Below are positions 53,976 to 63,885 of a stretch of 64,000 nucleotides of DNA, piece by piece. Origin of the DNA: Erythrobacteraceae bacterium Alg239-R51 (GTDB lineage: Bacteria; Pseudomonadota; Alphaproteobacteria; Sphingomonadales; Sphingomonadaceae). Numbering within the stretch: position 1 is the first letter of the stretch; each line of letters opens with the position of its first letter. A program made the position numbers and the translations under genes. The DNA lies in the NCBI GenBank assembly GCA_947331495.1, contig CAMZOI010000001.1:1550001-1614000 (forward strand), read 5' to 3'. The notes under the pieces are model-generated. The model was not told the DNA's origin. It worked only from the letters and a program-made list of their open reading frames with translations, and did no database searches.

Positions 53976-55928
53976 ATGGCGCACGATCATTGTGGATGGC
54001 TGACGCGTCTGCGCGACTGCGGTGAGGGCAACGTATTCCCCCTGACCGCAGCTGCGATTGTCGTTCTGGCGGGACTGGTCGGCGGCGGCGTGGACATGTC
54101 GCGTGCCTATCTGATTGAGAACCGGTTGCAGAACGCATGCGATGCCGGGGTGCTGGCCGGTCGAAAGAACGTAACGGTCAACGGCTTCGACACCAAGGCT
54201 CAGAACGCGGCTCAGAACTATTTCAAGGTCAATCTGGCAGGCGTTAACAACACGACCACCCCGGTGTTTGCTACCACGAGTGCGGACAATGGCAACGTCA
54301 TCAACGGCGTCGCGTCGACGACGACCAGTACGACGATAATGACGTTGTTCGGCTACGATACCATGCCCATCCAGGTAGATTGCAGCGCCAGCATGGCGAT
54401 GGGCAATGCCGACGTCATGATGGTCCTGGATACCACTGGCTCGATGGATTGGGCGATCGGCGGCAGTGGTTCTCAGCGGCGCATCAATGCGCTGCGGGAT
54501 TCGATGAAGAACTTCTACGACAGCCTTGCGACCGCGATGCAGGGGACCAATGCGCGCGTCCGCTACGGCTTTGTGCCTTACAACCAGACGGTGAACGTCG
54601 GAAAACTGCTGTACTCCGCCAACCCTTCGTGGATTGCCGATACCAACCTGATGCAGTCCAAAGAGGCTCAGTATATCGATGTCGAGAAGGACACCGACGA
54701 AGTCGAATCCTACGAACCCCCCGTCTACAAGAACGAAACCTCTGTAGGAGAATTTTCCAATTCGTCGTGGGTGGATCACCAGGGATCATGGCGCAAGGAC
54801 AAGGACTGCGATGATGACCGGCCCGACAACACGTCTTGGTCGAATAACGGCGGCTCTTCCAGCGAGACGCGCACCTATTTCGACGGCAGCGACAACCGGA
54901 TTACCGAAACAGTACAAACGCAGCCGCAATCCCGCACGGTGTATCAGTGCTACAAGAAGTCCAACAAAAATTTCTGGGTGGAGAAAAGAACTGAGTTTCG
55001 AGAGCGCTACAGTATATCTACAGCCGTAGAAGAACCCGTTTATAAAAAGATCATCGTCCGCGAGTTTGATCGATACAAGTACAAACAGATGCCTATCAGT
55101 ACGTCTCTGTATAAGACAGGGGCGAGTGTATCTACTGTAACGGGCAATGATGGTGCGGACGAGTATTCCACTTGGGCTGGTTGCATTGAAGAACGAAGCA
55201 CAGTCGCCTCCGATAGTATTTCGTATTCCTCGATTCTCGGTTTTACGCCGTCCGGCCTCCATGACCTCGATATCGACAGTGCCCCATCGTCGGACGAAAC
55301 GAAATGGCGCGCGCTCTGGCCTGAAATGGCATACATACGGACAACGTCCGACGGTCGGAATGTCACGTCAAGTTCGACGAGTGATTATGGCGATCCGGTA
55401 GGAGCAGTTTGCCCGACATCATCGCAACTCTTTGCGAGCATGGATAAGTCAACTTTCTATGATTACGCGGACTCCCTGAGCCCGAACGGATCGACATATC
55501 ACAGCATCGGCATGATATGGGGCGCGCGCCTCGCGTCCCCGCAAGGCATTTTCGCCAGCAACGTCAACGAAGCGCCGGCAAATGGCGGCGAAGTGTCTCG
55601 CCACATCATTTTCATGACGGATGGCGAAATGGCCACAAGTTATTCGCGTCAATCCGCCTGGGGGGTCGAATGGCACGATCGCCGCGTGACCAGCAACGGA
55701 TATTCGAACCAGAACAATCGCCATGACCAACGGCTCCTGGCAACCTGTGCGGCGGTCAAGGCGAAAGGGATCCGCGTCTGGGTAATTGCACTGTCGACGT
55801 CACTTACCAGTTCGCTCTCTACATGCGCTTCTGCCGAGAGCAGCTTCACGGCGAACAGTTCTTCCGAGCTCAACGCAGCTTTTCAGGAAATTGCGAAGAA
55901 CGTTGGGGAACTGCGGATCACCTTGTGA
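53976..55928 (+). CDS. TadG-like pilus-assembly protein with von Willebrand A domain
   Basis: A 650-residue protein. The N-terminal transmembrane TadE/G-type helix (about 20-42, LTAAAIVVLAGLVGGGVDMS) is followed by a vWA domain with MIDAS motif VMMVLDTTGSMDWA at about 148-161 and the later GVEWHDRRV...VWVIALSTSL part. An insertion of ~170 residues (about 260-430), rich in Ser, Asp, Lys and Tyr and coded by AT-richer DNA, splits the vWA fold. Such proteins belong to Flp/Tad pilus loci; it is first of three adjacent Tad-type genes. Confidence 0.88.
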   Translation: MAHDHCGWLTRLRDCGEGNVFPLTAAAIVVLAGLVGGGVDMSRAYLIENRLQNACDAGVLAGRKNVTVNGFDTKAQNAAQNYFKVNLAGVNNTTTPVFATTSADNGNVINGVASTTTSTTIMTLFGYDTMPIQVDCSASMAMGNADVMMVLDTTGSMDWAIGGSGSQRRINALRDSMKNFYDSLATAMQGTNARVRYGFVPYNQTVNVGKLLYSANPSWIADTNLMQSKEAQYIDVEKDTDEVESYEPPVYKNETSVGEFSNSSWVDHQGSWRKDKDCDDDRPDNTSWSNNGGSSSETRTYFDGSDNRITETVQTQPQSRTVYQCYKKSNKNFWVEKRTEFRERYSISTAVEEPVYKKIIVREFDRYKYKQMPISTSLYKTGASVSTVTGNDGADEYSTWAGCIEERSTVASDSISYSSILGFTPSGLHDLDIDSAPSSDETKWRALWPEMAYIRTTSDGRNVTSSSTSDYGDPVGAVCPTSSQLFASMDKSTFYDYADSLSPNGSTYHSIGMIWGARLASPQGIFASNVNEAPANGGEVSRHIIFMTDGEMATSYSRQSAWGVEWHDRRVTSNGYSNQNNRHDQRLLATCAAVKAKGIRVWVIALSTSLTSSLSTCASAESSFTANSSSELNAAFQEIAKNVGELRITL

Positions 55929-55945
55929 TTGCGGGAGATTTCATC

Positions 55946-56539
55946 ATGCCATTCACTCGTAATCTTCCAAACCTGATCCACGATGAGCGCGGTGCCACCG
56001 TCATGGAATTCGGATTGGTGGCAACCGTTTTCATCACGATGCTCATCGGCATGATGGATTTGGGTCAGACCGCTTATACGCAAGCTATTCTCAACGGCGC
56101 TGCACAGGAGGCGGCACGGGCATCATCGCTGGAATCAAACGACACTGTAGCATCCGACGCCAAGATTCTCGAAGCGGTCCGCAAGGTCGCCCCGGGGGCA
56201 ACGGTAGATACGTCCCGCGTCAGCTATTTCGATTTCGACGACATCGAGAGAGCCGAAAAGTGGAACGACGAAGACAGCGACGGCATCTGCAACAACGACG
56301 AGAATTACGTCGATGAAAACGGCAACGGTCAGTGGGACGCGGATATCGGCGTTACGGGCAATGGAGGAGCTGGCGACGTCGTCCTGTATACAGTTTCGGT
56401 TAGCTACAAGCCGCTTTTCCCGATCCCGTTCTACGACAACTCGAGCGCCGAGAGGGAATTGTCGTCGGTCATCGTGAAGAAGAACCAACCTTTCAGTGCG
56501 CAAGACGGTTACGGCGATTCAGCCGGCGTTTGCGCTTGA
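55946..56539 (+). CDS. TadE-like pseudopilin with Asp-rich calcium-type segment
   Basis: A 197-residue protein: N-terminal DERGATVMEFGLVATVFITM is the TadE signature with the transmembrane helix and conserved Glu. The C-terminal part holds a repeated Asp/Asn-rich stretch (NDEDSDGICNNDEN, then DENGNGQWDADIG) resembling DxDxDG calcium loops. Start ATG 55946 has GGGAG upstream; the frame extends back to 55823 within the previous gene. It is cotranscribed with the TadG-like gene. Confidence 0.85.
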   Translation: MPFTRNLPNLIHDERGATVMEFGLVATVFITMLIGMMDLGQTAYTQAILNGAAQEAARASSLESNDTVASDAKILEAVRKVAPGATVDTSRVSYFDFDDIERAEKWNDEDSDGICNNDENYVDENGNGQWDADIGVTGNGGAGDVVLYTVSVSYKPLFPIPFYDNSSAERELSSVIVKKNQPFSAQDGYGDSAGVCA

Positions 56540-56552
56540 GCGGGAGTTGAAC

Positions 56553-57239
56553 ATGTCGATATCCGAACTTTTGGGTAGGAGTTCCCGCTTCTTCACTCGG
56601 CTAAGGAAGAATGTCCGTGGCGTGGCGCTTACCGAATTCGCGGTTGTAGCTCCCGTGTTCATAACCTTGGGCATGTTCGGTTTCGAGATCGCTTACATGG
56701 CGGTGACCAAGATGAAGGTCAGCCAGGTTGCCTTGTCGGTAGCCGACAACGCATCCCGCCTTGGCCAGACTGACAACAGCGCCGTTCCTCCTACTATCAC
56801 CGAAGACGATGTCGAGGCCGTGCTCAAGGGAGGAGAAAGGCAGGGACAATCGATAGATATCGGCGCCAACGGCCGGATCGTCTTGACCAGCCTTGAATAT
56901 GATCCAGTAACCGACCGGCAATTTATTCACTGGCAACGCTGCGTTGGCGAAAAGGATGTGCAGAGCGCCTATGGCAACGAATCGGACAAGAACGGTCTGA
57001 CAGGTACGGAACTCCAGGGAATGGGAAACGGTGCCAGCAAGGTGACTGCACCCGCCGGGGAGGCCGTCATGTTCGTCGAAATATTCTATGATTATCCTGC
57101 AGTGTTCTCGAGCGCCTTCGTTCCACAAGCCGAATTTCGCGAGGAAGCAGCGTTCATAATTCGCGACGATCGGACCTTGCAGGAACCCAATGAGAAAGGC
57201 CTGTCCGGAAGCAAGGACAATGGTTGTGAACCCAGCTAG
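56553..57239 (+). CDS. TadE/TadG-like pilus-associated protein
   Basis: A 228-residue protein with the pilin-like N-terminal RGVALTEFAVVAPVFITLGM helix (conserved Glu at position 5 after the Ala-Leu-Thr segment) and an exported C-terminal domain including a long Asn/Gly/Ser loop. Start ATG 56553 follows GGGAG, 13 bp after the TadE-like gene. It is the third gene of the Tad-type cluster; no prepilin peptidase or TadA ATPase is nearby. Confidence 0.85.
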   Translation: MSISELLGRSSRFFTRLRKNVRGVALTEFAVVAPVFITLGMFGFEIAYMAVTKMKVSQVALSVADNASRLGQTDNSAVPPTITEDDVEAVLKGGERQGQSIDIGANGRIVLTSLEYDPVTDRQFIHWQRCVGEKDVQSAYGNESDKNGLTGTELQGMGNGASKVTAPAGEAVMFVEIFYDYPAVFSSAFVPQAEFREEAAFIIRDDRTLQEPNEKGLSGSKDNGCEPS

Positions 57240-57337
57240 GTAGATCTAAATCTTTCTAGATCAGGCTTGACGTCTGAACCTGATAGAAGACCAGCCTTCT
57301 ACATATGACGCTTTCTTGATACGGGCATTCTTCCTTG

Positions 57338-57991
57338 ATGCTCGACAACCTCACAGCGGAACTTCCGGAAAGCAGCCGTCTCGCCTTTGCGAGCGCCGGT
57401 GCAAACAGAAAGCGTTGGCTGGCCGCGCTGACCCTGGACGCGCGGCTTGCGCGGATTGTTGCCAAGGCGAGCGAAACGGTGCTTGCCCAGATGCGCCTGG
57501 CATGGTGGCGCGATCAGCTCGGCGTGCCAGTCGACGATCGCCCGACCGGGGACCTTTTGCTCGATCTGATTGGCCAGGAATGGCGAGGCGACGAAGCCCC
57601 ACTCAAACAGTTGGTTGATGGCTGGGAAATCGCACTTTGCGAACCGCCCCTGACGCAAGACGCTGTTCTGGAGTTTGCATTGGGGAGGGCGGCGATGTTT
57701 GGGCCACTGACAGACTTCGCGGGACGGGAATTGGCAGATGTCATGCAGACTGGCCGGTTCTGGGCGCTGGTTGATCTGGCATCGGGCACATCACAAGCGA
57801 GCGAACGCGAACTTTTACTCGATGCGGCCCGCCGCGAGCAGATAGGTCGGGTCTCGCTTTCGCGCTCGATGCGGCCGCTCACGGTCCTTGCTGGCTTGGC
57901 GCGCCGCTCCTTGCGGCGAGGGGGCGCGCCACTTATCGGCGATCGATTGAGTCCGCTCGCGGCGCTGAGACTTGGAATGCTTGGTCGCTAG
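57338..57991 (+). CDS. squalene/phytoene-synthase-like protein, catalytic motifs reduced
   Basis: A 217-residue protein with the family segment VLAQMRLAWWRDQLGV, similar to trans-isoprenyl diphosphate synthases of the squalene/phytoene synthase group. It is shorter than active enzymes (about 300 residues), and the two Asp-rich DxxxD substrate-binding motifs are not evident. It therefore resembles the non-catalytic NDUFAF6-type branch more than a carotenoid enzyme. Start ATG 57338 (a TTG precedes it). Confidence 0.8.
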   Translation: MLDNLTAELPESSRLAFASAGANRKRWLAALTLDARLARIVAKASETVLAQMRLAWWRDQLGVPVDDRPTGDLLLDLIGQEWRGDEAPLKQLVDGWEIALCEPPLTQDAVLEFALGRAAMFGPLTDFAGRELADVMQTGRFWALVDLASGTSQASERELLLDAARREQIGRVSLSRSMRPLTVLAGLARRSLRRGGAPLIGDRLSPLAALRLGMLGR

Positions 57992-58005
57992 GGTAGGGAA
58001 GTGCT

Positions 58006-58470
58006 ATGAACAAGATCATTCTTGGAGCAGTAATCGCGCTTGTCCTTGCCGGGGTTGGTGCGTTTTGGTGGCAGGGGCGTGCCGAGGTTGAACAAGGCGC
58101 GCCGCTGCCCGACCCAGACGCGCTCGTTCTCGAGACGCCCGGGCCTGAACTTCCCGAGTCCGATCCGGGTGACATGATCGGCCCTGAACCTCCAGAAGCG
58201 AGCGAGCTGACCAAGGAGCAGAAGCGCTTCTTTCGCTATGACCGCAATCGCGACTGGCGTATCACCCGCACCGAAATGCTATCGTCGCGCACCGACGCCT
58301 TCCGCAAACTAGACAAGGACGGCAACAATCTGCTCGATTTCGAGGAGTGGGCGGTTGCCACGGTCGAGAAGTTCGAAGGGGCGGACGAGAACAGCGACAA
58401 TCAACTGACGCCCGGCGAGTTTGCTTCTACGGCACCCAAGCCACGCAAGGCGCGCCGCTGCGCCTGCTAG
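58006..58470 (+). CDS. membrane-anchored EF-hand protein
   Basis: A 154-residue protein: N-terminal transmembrane or signal-anchor helix (about 4-24), a Pro/Glu-rich linker, then three EF-hand loops, [12 protein letters not shown] (poor), [12 protein letters not shown] and [12 protein letters not shown]. It probably binds calcium in the periplasm. The stop overlaps the opposite-strand trmFO stop. Confidence 0.88.
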   Translation: MNKIILGAVIALVLAGVGAFWWQGRAEVEQGAPLPDPDALVLETPGPELPESDPGDMIGPEPPEASELTKEQKRFFRYDRNRDWRITRTEMLSSRTDAFRKLDKDGNNLLDFEEWAVATVEKFEGADENSDNQLTPGEFASTAPKPRKARRCAC

Positions 58471-59834
58471 GCGGGAACAAGCTCACGCTCGGAGAGCCAC
58501 TTACCGAGATCGGCCTTGGCGCGTGAAGTATAAGCTTCCTTTCGCTGCTTTTTCTTCACCTTCAGCAACGGCGGGAAGAGGCCAAAATTGACGTTCATTG
58601 GTTGAAATGTCTCCGCTTCGGCGTCGCCGGTAATGTGCGCCAACAAAGCGCCGAACGCGCAAGTGCGGGGCGGGGCCTTCCACCGACGTCCCGAAAGCTC
58701 GCTCACGGCCATGAGGCCGGCCATCAGGCCAATCGCGGCGCTTTCGACATAACCCTCGCATCCGGTAACCTGTCCTGCGAAGCGGATATGCGATGCATTC
58801 TTCAATCGCAGTTCACGGTCGAGGACGATCGGTGAATTGAGGAACGTGTTGCGATGCAACCCTCCCAGCCGCGCGAACTCGGCGTTCTGGAGCCCGGGGA
58901 TCGTGCGAAACAGTTCGATCTGCGCCCCGTATTTCAGCTTGGTCTGAAAGCCGACCATGTTCCACAGTGTGCCAAGCTTGTTGTCCTGACGCAGTTGTAC
59001 CACGGCGTGGGGCCAGCGACCCTGAGGGAATTCGGGTGTCGCGTCGCGCGGATTATCCAGACCGACCGGCTTCATCGGGCCGAACCGCAGCGTATCGACG
59101 CCACGCGCCGCCATGACTTCGATCGGCATGCACCCGTCGAAATAGGGCGTGTCCCTTTCCCATTCCCGGAACTCCGTCTTTTCGCCATCCATCAGACCCT
59201 GATGGAACGCCAGGTACTGCTCCTTGGTCATGGGGCAATTGATGTAGTCGCCGTCCTCGTTCGAGGCTTCGGTCCGCTTGTTCCAGCGTGACTGGATCCA
59301 GCAGATATCCATGTCGATGGTCTCGCGATGGACGATTGGCGCAATGGCATCGAAAAAGGCCAGGCGGTCCTGTCCGGTCGTCTTCACGATGTCCTGAGCC
59401 AGTGATTGCGCCGTAAGGGGCCCCGTGGCGATAATGGTCGGACCGATCGCGGGAAGGGTGTCGACCCTTTCGCGTATTACATTGACCCTCGGATGCTCAT
59501 CAAGCGCCCTTTGTACTTCGGCCGAAAAGACATCGCGATCGACAGCCATTGCGCTTCCGGCCGGAACACGCGCAATTTTCCCGGCCCGCATGATTAAACT
59601 GTCCAGTCTCCGCATTTCGTCATGCAGCAGTCCGACAGCATTCTTGTCGCTATCGTCGGAACGGAAACTGTTCGAGCAGACGAGCTCGGCAAGTCCGTCG
59701 GTCTGGTGGGCCGGTGTCATGTCGCCGCCGCCCCGCATTTCTGACAATCGAACCTGCCAGCCGGCCTGAGCAAGCTGCCAGGCCGCTTCGCTTCCAGCCA
59801 ATCCGCCGCCGATGATGTGAATATCGTGGTTCAT
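58467..59834 (-). CDS. trmFO: methylenetetrahydrofolate--tRNA-(uracil-5-)-methyltransferase
   Basis: A 455-residue flavoprotein that methylates U54 of tRNA (T-loop) using methylene-THF. It has the FAD-binding dinucleotide fold [20 protein letters not shown] at the start, [26 protein letters not shown] and [10 protein letters not shown]. Start ATG 59834; the frame extends to 59966 without conservation. It overlaps the EF-hand gene by 4 bp at the 3' end. Confidence 0.96.
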   Translation of the reverse strand: MNHDIHIIGGGLAGSEAAWQLAQAGWQVRLSEMRGGGDMTPAHQTDGLAELVCSNSFRSDDSDKNAVGLLHDEMRRLDSLIMRAGKIARVPAGSAMAVDRDVFSAEVQRALDEHPRVNVIRERVDTLPAIGPTIIATGPLTAQSLAQDIVKTTGQDRLAFFDAIAPIVHRETIDMDICWIQSRWNKRTEASNEDGDYINCPMTKEQYLAFHQGLMDGEKTEFREWERDTPYFDGCMPIEVMAARGVDTLRFGPMKPVGLDNPRDATPEFPQGRWPHAVVQLRQDNKLGTLWNMVGFQTKLKYGAQIELFRTIPGLQNAEFARLGGLHRNTFLNSPIVLDRELRLKNASHIRFAGQVTGCEGYVESAAIGLMAGLMAVSELSGRRWKAPPRTCAFGALLAHITGDAEAETFQPMNVNFGLFPPLLKVKKKQRKEAYTSRAKADLGKWLSERELVPA

Positions 59835-59886
59835 TGCGAGGCACCTAGTGCTTGCATAGCCTCTTCTACAAGGCCTAGGTCGCCGA

Positions 59887-60558
59887 ATGCCGCGTCGTGC
59901 CCTCGTAAAACAACGCCCCTGGTTGCTCGCCAGCCTTGTGGCCGGACTGACATACTTCTTCGTCATGGACGATCCAATCGGCGGCTTGTGGCTGATGCTC
60001 TGGAAAGGTGCGGGGGTCGCCCTGCTCGCAGCCTACGCGGCGTTACGACGACCGGCAGGCGAGGGTGGCCTGATCGTGATCGCCCTAGCCCTTGCGGCCG
60101 CGGGCGATATGGCGCTGGAGATCAGTTTTCTAGCCGGGGGCGGGCTGTTCGCAATCGGCCACCTGTTTGCCATGGCGCTGTATTTGCGCGAGCGGCGCTT
60201 CTCCATGTCATTAAGCCAGAAACTCGCTGCAGCAGGCCTTCTGGTGCTCACACCGGCTATTGCAGCCGCCATGACCTATGGGCTGCCGAACTGGGGTCTG
60301 GCGACCGGCTATGCCGCGCTGGTCGGCGGAATGGCTGCGGCGGCATGGAGCAGTTCCTTTCCGCGCTACCGGGTCGGGTTGGGAGCGGCTTTGTTCGCTA
60401 TCAGCGATTTGCTTATTCTTGCCCGCGAAGGCAATGTGCTGGACGTTGACATCACCGACTGGCTAGTCTGGCCGCTCTATTTTGGCGGGCAATTCCTGAT
60501 TGCGACCGGCGTAGTCCAGACCCTGCGTGCACGCGCCAAAAATATACACGAAAATTGA
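59887..60558 (+). CDS. YhhN family membrane protein (lysoplasmalogenase-like)
   Basis: A 223-residue inner-membrane protein with seven to eight predicted helices. The conserved acidic motifs [14 protein letters not shown] and [12 protein letters not shown] are those of the YhhN/TMEM86 family, whose animal members hydrolyse lysoplasmalogens. The bacterial substrate is uncertain. It diverges from trmFO over 52 bp. Confidence 0.88.
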   Translation: MPRRALVKQRPWLLASLVAGLTYFFVMDDPIGGLWLMLWKGAGVALLAAYAALRRPAGEGGLIVIALALAAAGDMALEISFLAGGGLFAIGHLFAMALYLRERRFSMSLSQKLAAAGLLVLTPAIAAAMTYGLPNWGLATGYAALVGGMAAAAWSSSFPRYRVGLGAALFAISDLLILAREGNVLDVDITDWLVWPLYFGGQFLIATGVVQTLRARAKNIHEN

Positions 60559-60743
60559 TAGTCGCCTGTTCTGCTTACTCTGCAGACCCGTTTTCAGTAA
60601 GTATCTCAGAGATGAGTAGGAGCACTTACAAACACTCCGTCAAAAGACTTTGGGGCTCAAGGGATGACGAGAGTTTGGTTTTGACGGCCGCGTGCTTTGC
60701 GGTCCCTAAGATACGTCGAGCCGCGTTCTAAAGCGCAAATCTG
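60559..60743. other. convergent gap with long inverted repeat, yhhN/gyrA
   Basis: 185 bp without a gene. CCGTCAAAA (60637-60645) faces TTTTGACGG (60679-60687), a perfect 9-bp inverted repeat with 33-nt loop. A nested pair GTAAGT/ACTTAC (60597-60602, 60624-60629) surrounds ATCTC-A-GAGAT. These may be terminators for gyrA and the YhhN gene, or a structured RNA. Confidence 0.45.
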
Positions 60744-63587
60744 TTAGTCGCTGTCAGGTTCACCTTCTATATTATCGTCCGAATGGGGCGTGGTGTAAGG
60801 CTGTGTCGTACTGAGACCGCCTCGTGCCGCGATCTCGTCGGCCACAAGTTCCTCGGCCTCGTTCTCGGGCTCTTCGGTTTCGTCTATCCGGGCCGCACCG
60901 ACGATGCTCTCGCCTTTCGCCACATCGAAGATCCGCAAGCCGGACGAACCGCGGCCATAGATTGAGAAGCCCTTATGCTCCTCGAAGCCGCCAGGTGTCA
61001 TGTGCCGAAAATCTATCGGCAGACGGATGAGTTTCGCCCGATCGGTGACAAGCATCAACTGCATGCCGTGCCGTACCGGGAAGCTCGCCACAACCGGACC
61101 GTTGCGATCGGGATTGCTGTCGGGCGTTCCGATATTCGTCAGACCCTGGCCACCCCGACCAATGGTGCGGTATTCGTAGGCTGAGGAAATCTTGCCGTAA
61201 CCATTTGCCGTGAGGGTAAGGATGAATTCCTCGTCTTCTTCCATCGCCTGCGCGAGATCCGCGTCGATCGAATGTTCGGCATCGTTGTTTTTCCATACCG
61301 CGGCACGCAGATAGGCTTCGCGGGTTTCCATGTCGGCTTCGAGCTTGTCGAGTACGGCGAGCGATACAACCTTCTCCGTGGGCTTCAGCTTCATGCCGCG
61401 CACGCCGATACCGGTCCGGCTCTTCGTTTCTCGGGCATCGGAAGCAGCGAAGCGAATGGCCTTGCCCGCGTCGGAAGCAAGAAAGACTTCCTGGCCTTCA
61501 GAAAGTAACCGGACGCCAATCAACCTGTCGCCGCTGTCCTCGACAAAGCCCATCGCGTACTTTCCGTTCGAGGGAACATTCGTGAACGCATCCATTGAGT
61601 TGCGACGGACCATACCCTGTTCTGTCGCGAAAACGATGTTGAGCGAACTCCATTCGCTTTCGTCTTCAGGCAGGGGAAGGACATTTGTGACACGCTCGTC
61701 ATCGCCGAGTGGCAGGAGATTGACCATCGGACGACCCTTCGTCTGCGGACCGCCCTCTGGCAGCTTCCAGACTTTGAGGCGATAGACTCGCCCGGTATTC
61801 GTAAAGAAAAGCACGGGGTTATGCGTAGATGTTACGAACATCTCGACGACGGCATCTTCATCCTTGGTTGCCATTCCACTGCGGCCCTTGCCGCCACGTG
61901 CCTGCGCCCGAAATGCATCGAGCGGTGTGCGCTTTATGTAGCCGCCATGAGTAACGGTGACGACCATCTCCTCGCGCTCGATAAGGTCTTCATCTTCTAG
62001 CCCGTCCCATGCCGGAGCGATCTCGGTGATGCGCGGGGTGGCGTAGGTGTTCCGGATCTCTTCCAGTTCCTCGCGCATGAGGTCGTAGAGCTTCACGCGG
62101 TCGGCAAGGATCGAAAGATACTCCTCGATCGCCACTGACAATTCTTCCAATTCGCCGCCGATCTCGTCACGCCCGAGTGCGGTCAACCGGTGGAGGCGCA
62201 GGTCGAGAATGGCCTTCACCTGCCGTTCCGAAAGCCGGTAGGTACCGCCGTGTTCATCCCTCGTAGGTTCGATCGCTTCGACCAGCGCAATATACTGCGC
62301 GATGTCGCCGATCGGCCATTCCTTCGTAAGCAGCTTCGCGCGCGCTTCGGCGGGATTGGACGAGCCGCGGATCATCGCTACTACCTCGTCGAGATTCGAT
62401 ACGGCAACGACAAGGCCAAGCAGGGTATGTGCCCGCTCCCGCGCCTTGTTCAGTTCGTACTTCGTCCGGCGGGTGATGACTTGCTCGCGGAAAGCGATAA
62501 AGGCCTGCACGAAGTCCCGCAAGGTGAGAACTTCGGGGCGACCGCCGCGGATTGCCAGCATATTGGCTGGGAAGCTCGACTGAGCGGGTGTATAGCGCCA
62601 GATCTGGTTGAGCACGACTTCGGGCGAGGCGTCGCGCTTGAGGTCGACGACCACGCGAACGCCTTCGCGCGAGGACTCGTCGCGAATGTCGGAAACCCCT
62701 TCGATCCGCTTTTCCTTCGCGGCCTCGGCAATTTTCTCGACCAGACCGTTCTTGCCGACCTGATAGGGAATGGCAGTGAGGACGATGGATTGGCGATCCT
62801 TCGCCTTGGTCTCGACCTCGTGGCGTGCCCGCATCAGTATCGATCCGCGCCCGGTCGTGTAGGCCGCCCGCGCGCCGGACTTGCCGAGAATGAGCGGAGC
62901 AGTAGGGAAGTCCGGGCCTGGAATTATTTCTAAGAGTTCTTCAGAAGTGATTGCCGGATTGTCGATAAATGCCAGGCAGCCATCGATCACCTCGCCAAGA
63001 TTGTGCGGCGGGATATTGGTGGCCATGCCGACCGCGATGCCCCCTGCGCCATTGACCAGCAGGTTGGGGAAGCGCGCCGGTAGAACTGTCGGTTCTCGCC
63101 GAGATCCATCGTAGTTGTCGGCGAAGTCGACCGTATCCTTGTCGAGATCATCCAGCAGGGCATTTGCAACGCGCGCCAGCCTGGCTTCGGTATAACGCAT
63201 GCTTGCGGGCGGATCGGGATCCATCGAACCGAAATTGCCCTGACCATCAACCAGGGGCACCCGAAGCGACCAGTCCTGCGTCATGCGGGCCAGAGCATCG
63301 TAGATCGCAGCATCGCCGTGCGGGTGGTAGTTGCCCATCACGTCGCCGACGATCTTGGCGCTCTTGCGATAAGCCCGACCAGCGACGAAACCACCTTCCT
63401 GACTGGCAAACAGAATGCGGCGGTGGACTGGCTTCAACCCGTCGCGCACATCCGGAAGCGCCCGACTTACAATCACGCTCATCGCGTAATCGAGGTAGCT
63501 CGTCTTCATTTCATCGACGATGTCGATGCGCGTGTATCGATCCCCACCGTAGGCGGGAGGATCGATCAAATCGGTATCATCTGCCAA
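60744..63587 (-). CDS. gyrA: DNA gyrase subunit A
   Basis: About 947 residues. It is the breaking-rejoining subunit of type II topoisomerase. Signatures: [20 protein letters not shown], the active-site Tyr in [11 protein letters not shown], and six C-terminal beta-pinwheel blades with a GyrA-box-like QARGGKG. In the quinolone-determining region the sequence is [12 protein letters not shown], so E. coli Ser83 is Ala93 and Asp87 is Asp97. I chose TTG 63587 because it yields [12 protein letters not shown], the usual alphaproteobacterial start. An upstream in-frame ATG at 63704 would add 39 residues of no known conservation; that longer form cannot be excluded. Confidence 0.95.
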   Translation of the reverse strand: MADDTDLIDPPAYGGDRYTRIDIVDEMKTSYLDYAMSVIVSRALPDVRDGLKPVHRRILFASQEGGFVAGRAYRKSAKIVGDVMGNYHPHGDAAIYDALARMTQDWSLRVPLVDGQGNFGSMDPDPPASMRYTEARLARVANALLDDLDKDTVDFADNYDGSRREPTVLPARFPNLLVNGAGGIAVGMATNIPPHNLGEVIDGCLAFIDNPAITSEELLEIIPGPDFPTAPLILGKSGARAAYTTGRGSILMRARHEVETKAKDRQSIVLTAIPYQVGKNGLVEKIAEAAKEKRIEGVSDIRDESSREGVRVVVDLKRDASPEVVLNQIWRYTPAQSSFPANMLAIRGGRPEVLTLRDFVQAFIAFREQVITRRTKYELNKARERAHTLLGLVVAVSNLDEVVAMIRGSSNPAEARAKLLTKEWPIGDIAQYIALVEAIEPTRDEHGGTYRLSERQVKAILDLRLHRLTALGRDEIGGELEELSVAIEEYLSILADRVKLYDLMREELEEIRNTYATPRITEIAPAWDGLEDEDLIEREEMVVTVTHGGYIKRTPLDAFRAQARGGKGRSGMATKDEDAVVEMFVTSTHNPVLFFTNTGRVYRLKVWKLPEGGPQTKGRPMVNLLPLGDDERVTNVLPLPEDESEWSSLNIVFATEQGMVRRNSMDAFTNVPSNGKYAMGFVEDSGDRLIGVRLLSEGQEVFLASDAGKAIRFAASDARETKSRTGIGVRGMKLKPTEKVVSLAVLDKLEADMETREAYLRAAVWKNNDAEHSIDADLAQAMEEDEEFILTLTANGYGKISSAYEYRTIGRGGQGLTNIGTPDSNPDRNGPVVASFPVRHGMQLMLVTDRAKLIRLPIDFRHMTPGGFEEHKGFSIYGRGSSGLRIFDVAKGESIVGAARIDETEEPENEAEELVADEIAARGGLSTTQPYTTPHSDDNIEGEPDSD

Positions 63588-63885
63588 AACAGGTATTCCA
63601 TGTTGCGAACTTTGTTCGATGAGTAGCGACCGAGCATAGGCCAAATGACCCACCGGCGCCACCGAGCAAGCCATCCCCGGCGCAGTTTCAGGGGCGTTTT
63701 CCACATATGGGTAGACCTGTTTGGAAAGAAACCGTGAACGGTGACATCATCCCATATTCAATGACCGTTCAGCCCCTTGCGGGCAGAAGAATTTGCAATG
63801 AGAACACGCAGACGGCATGGCCACGGCAGTTGAAGTTCGCGGCGTCCAGCGTACTCGCCCTCAATTCACTCTTGGGAGTTACTCG

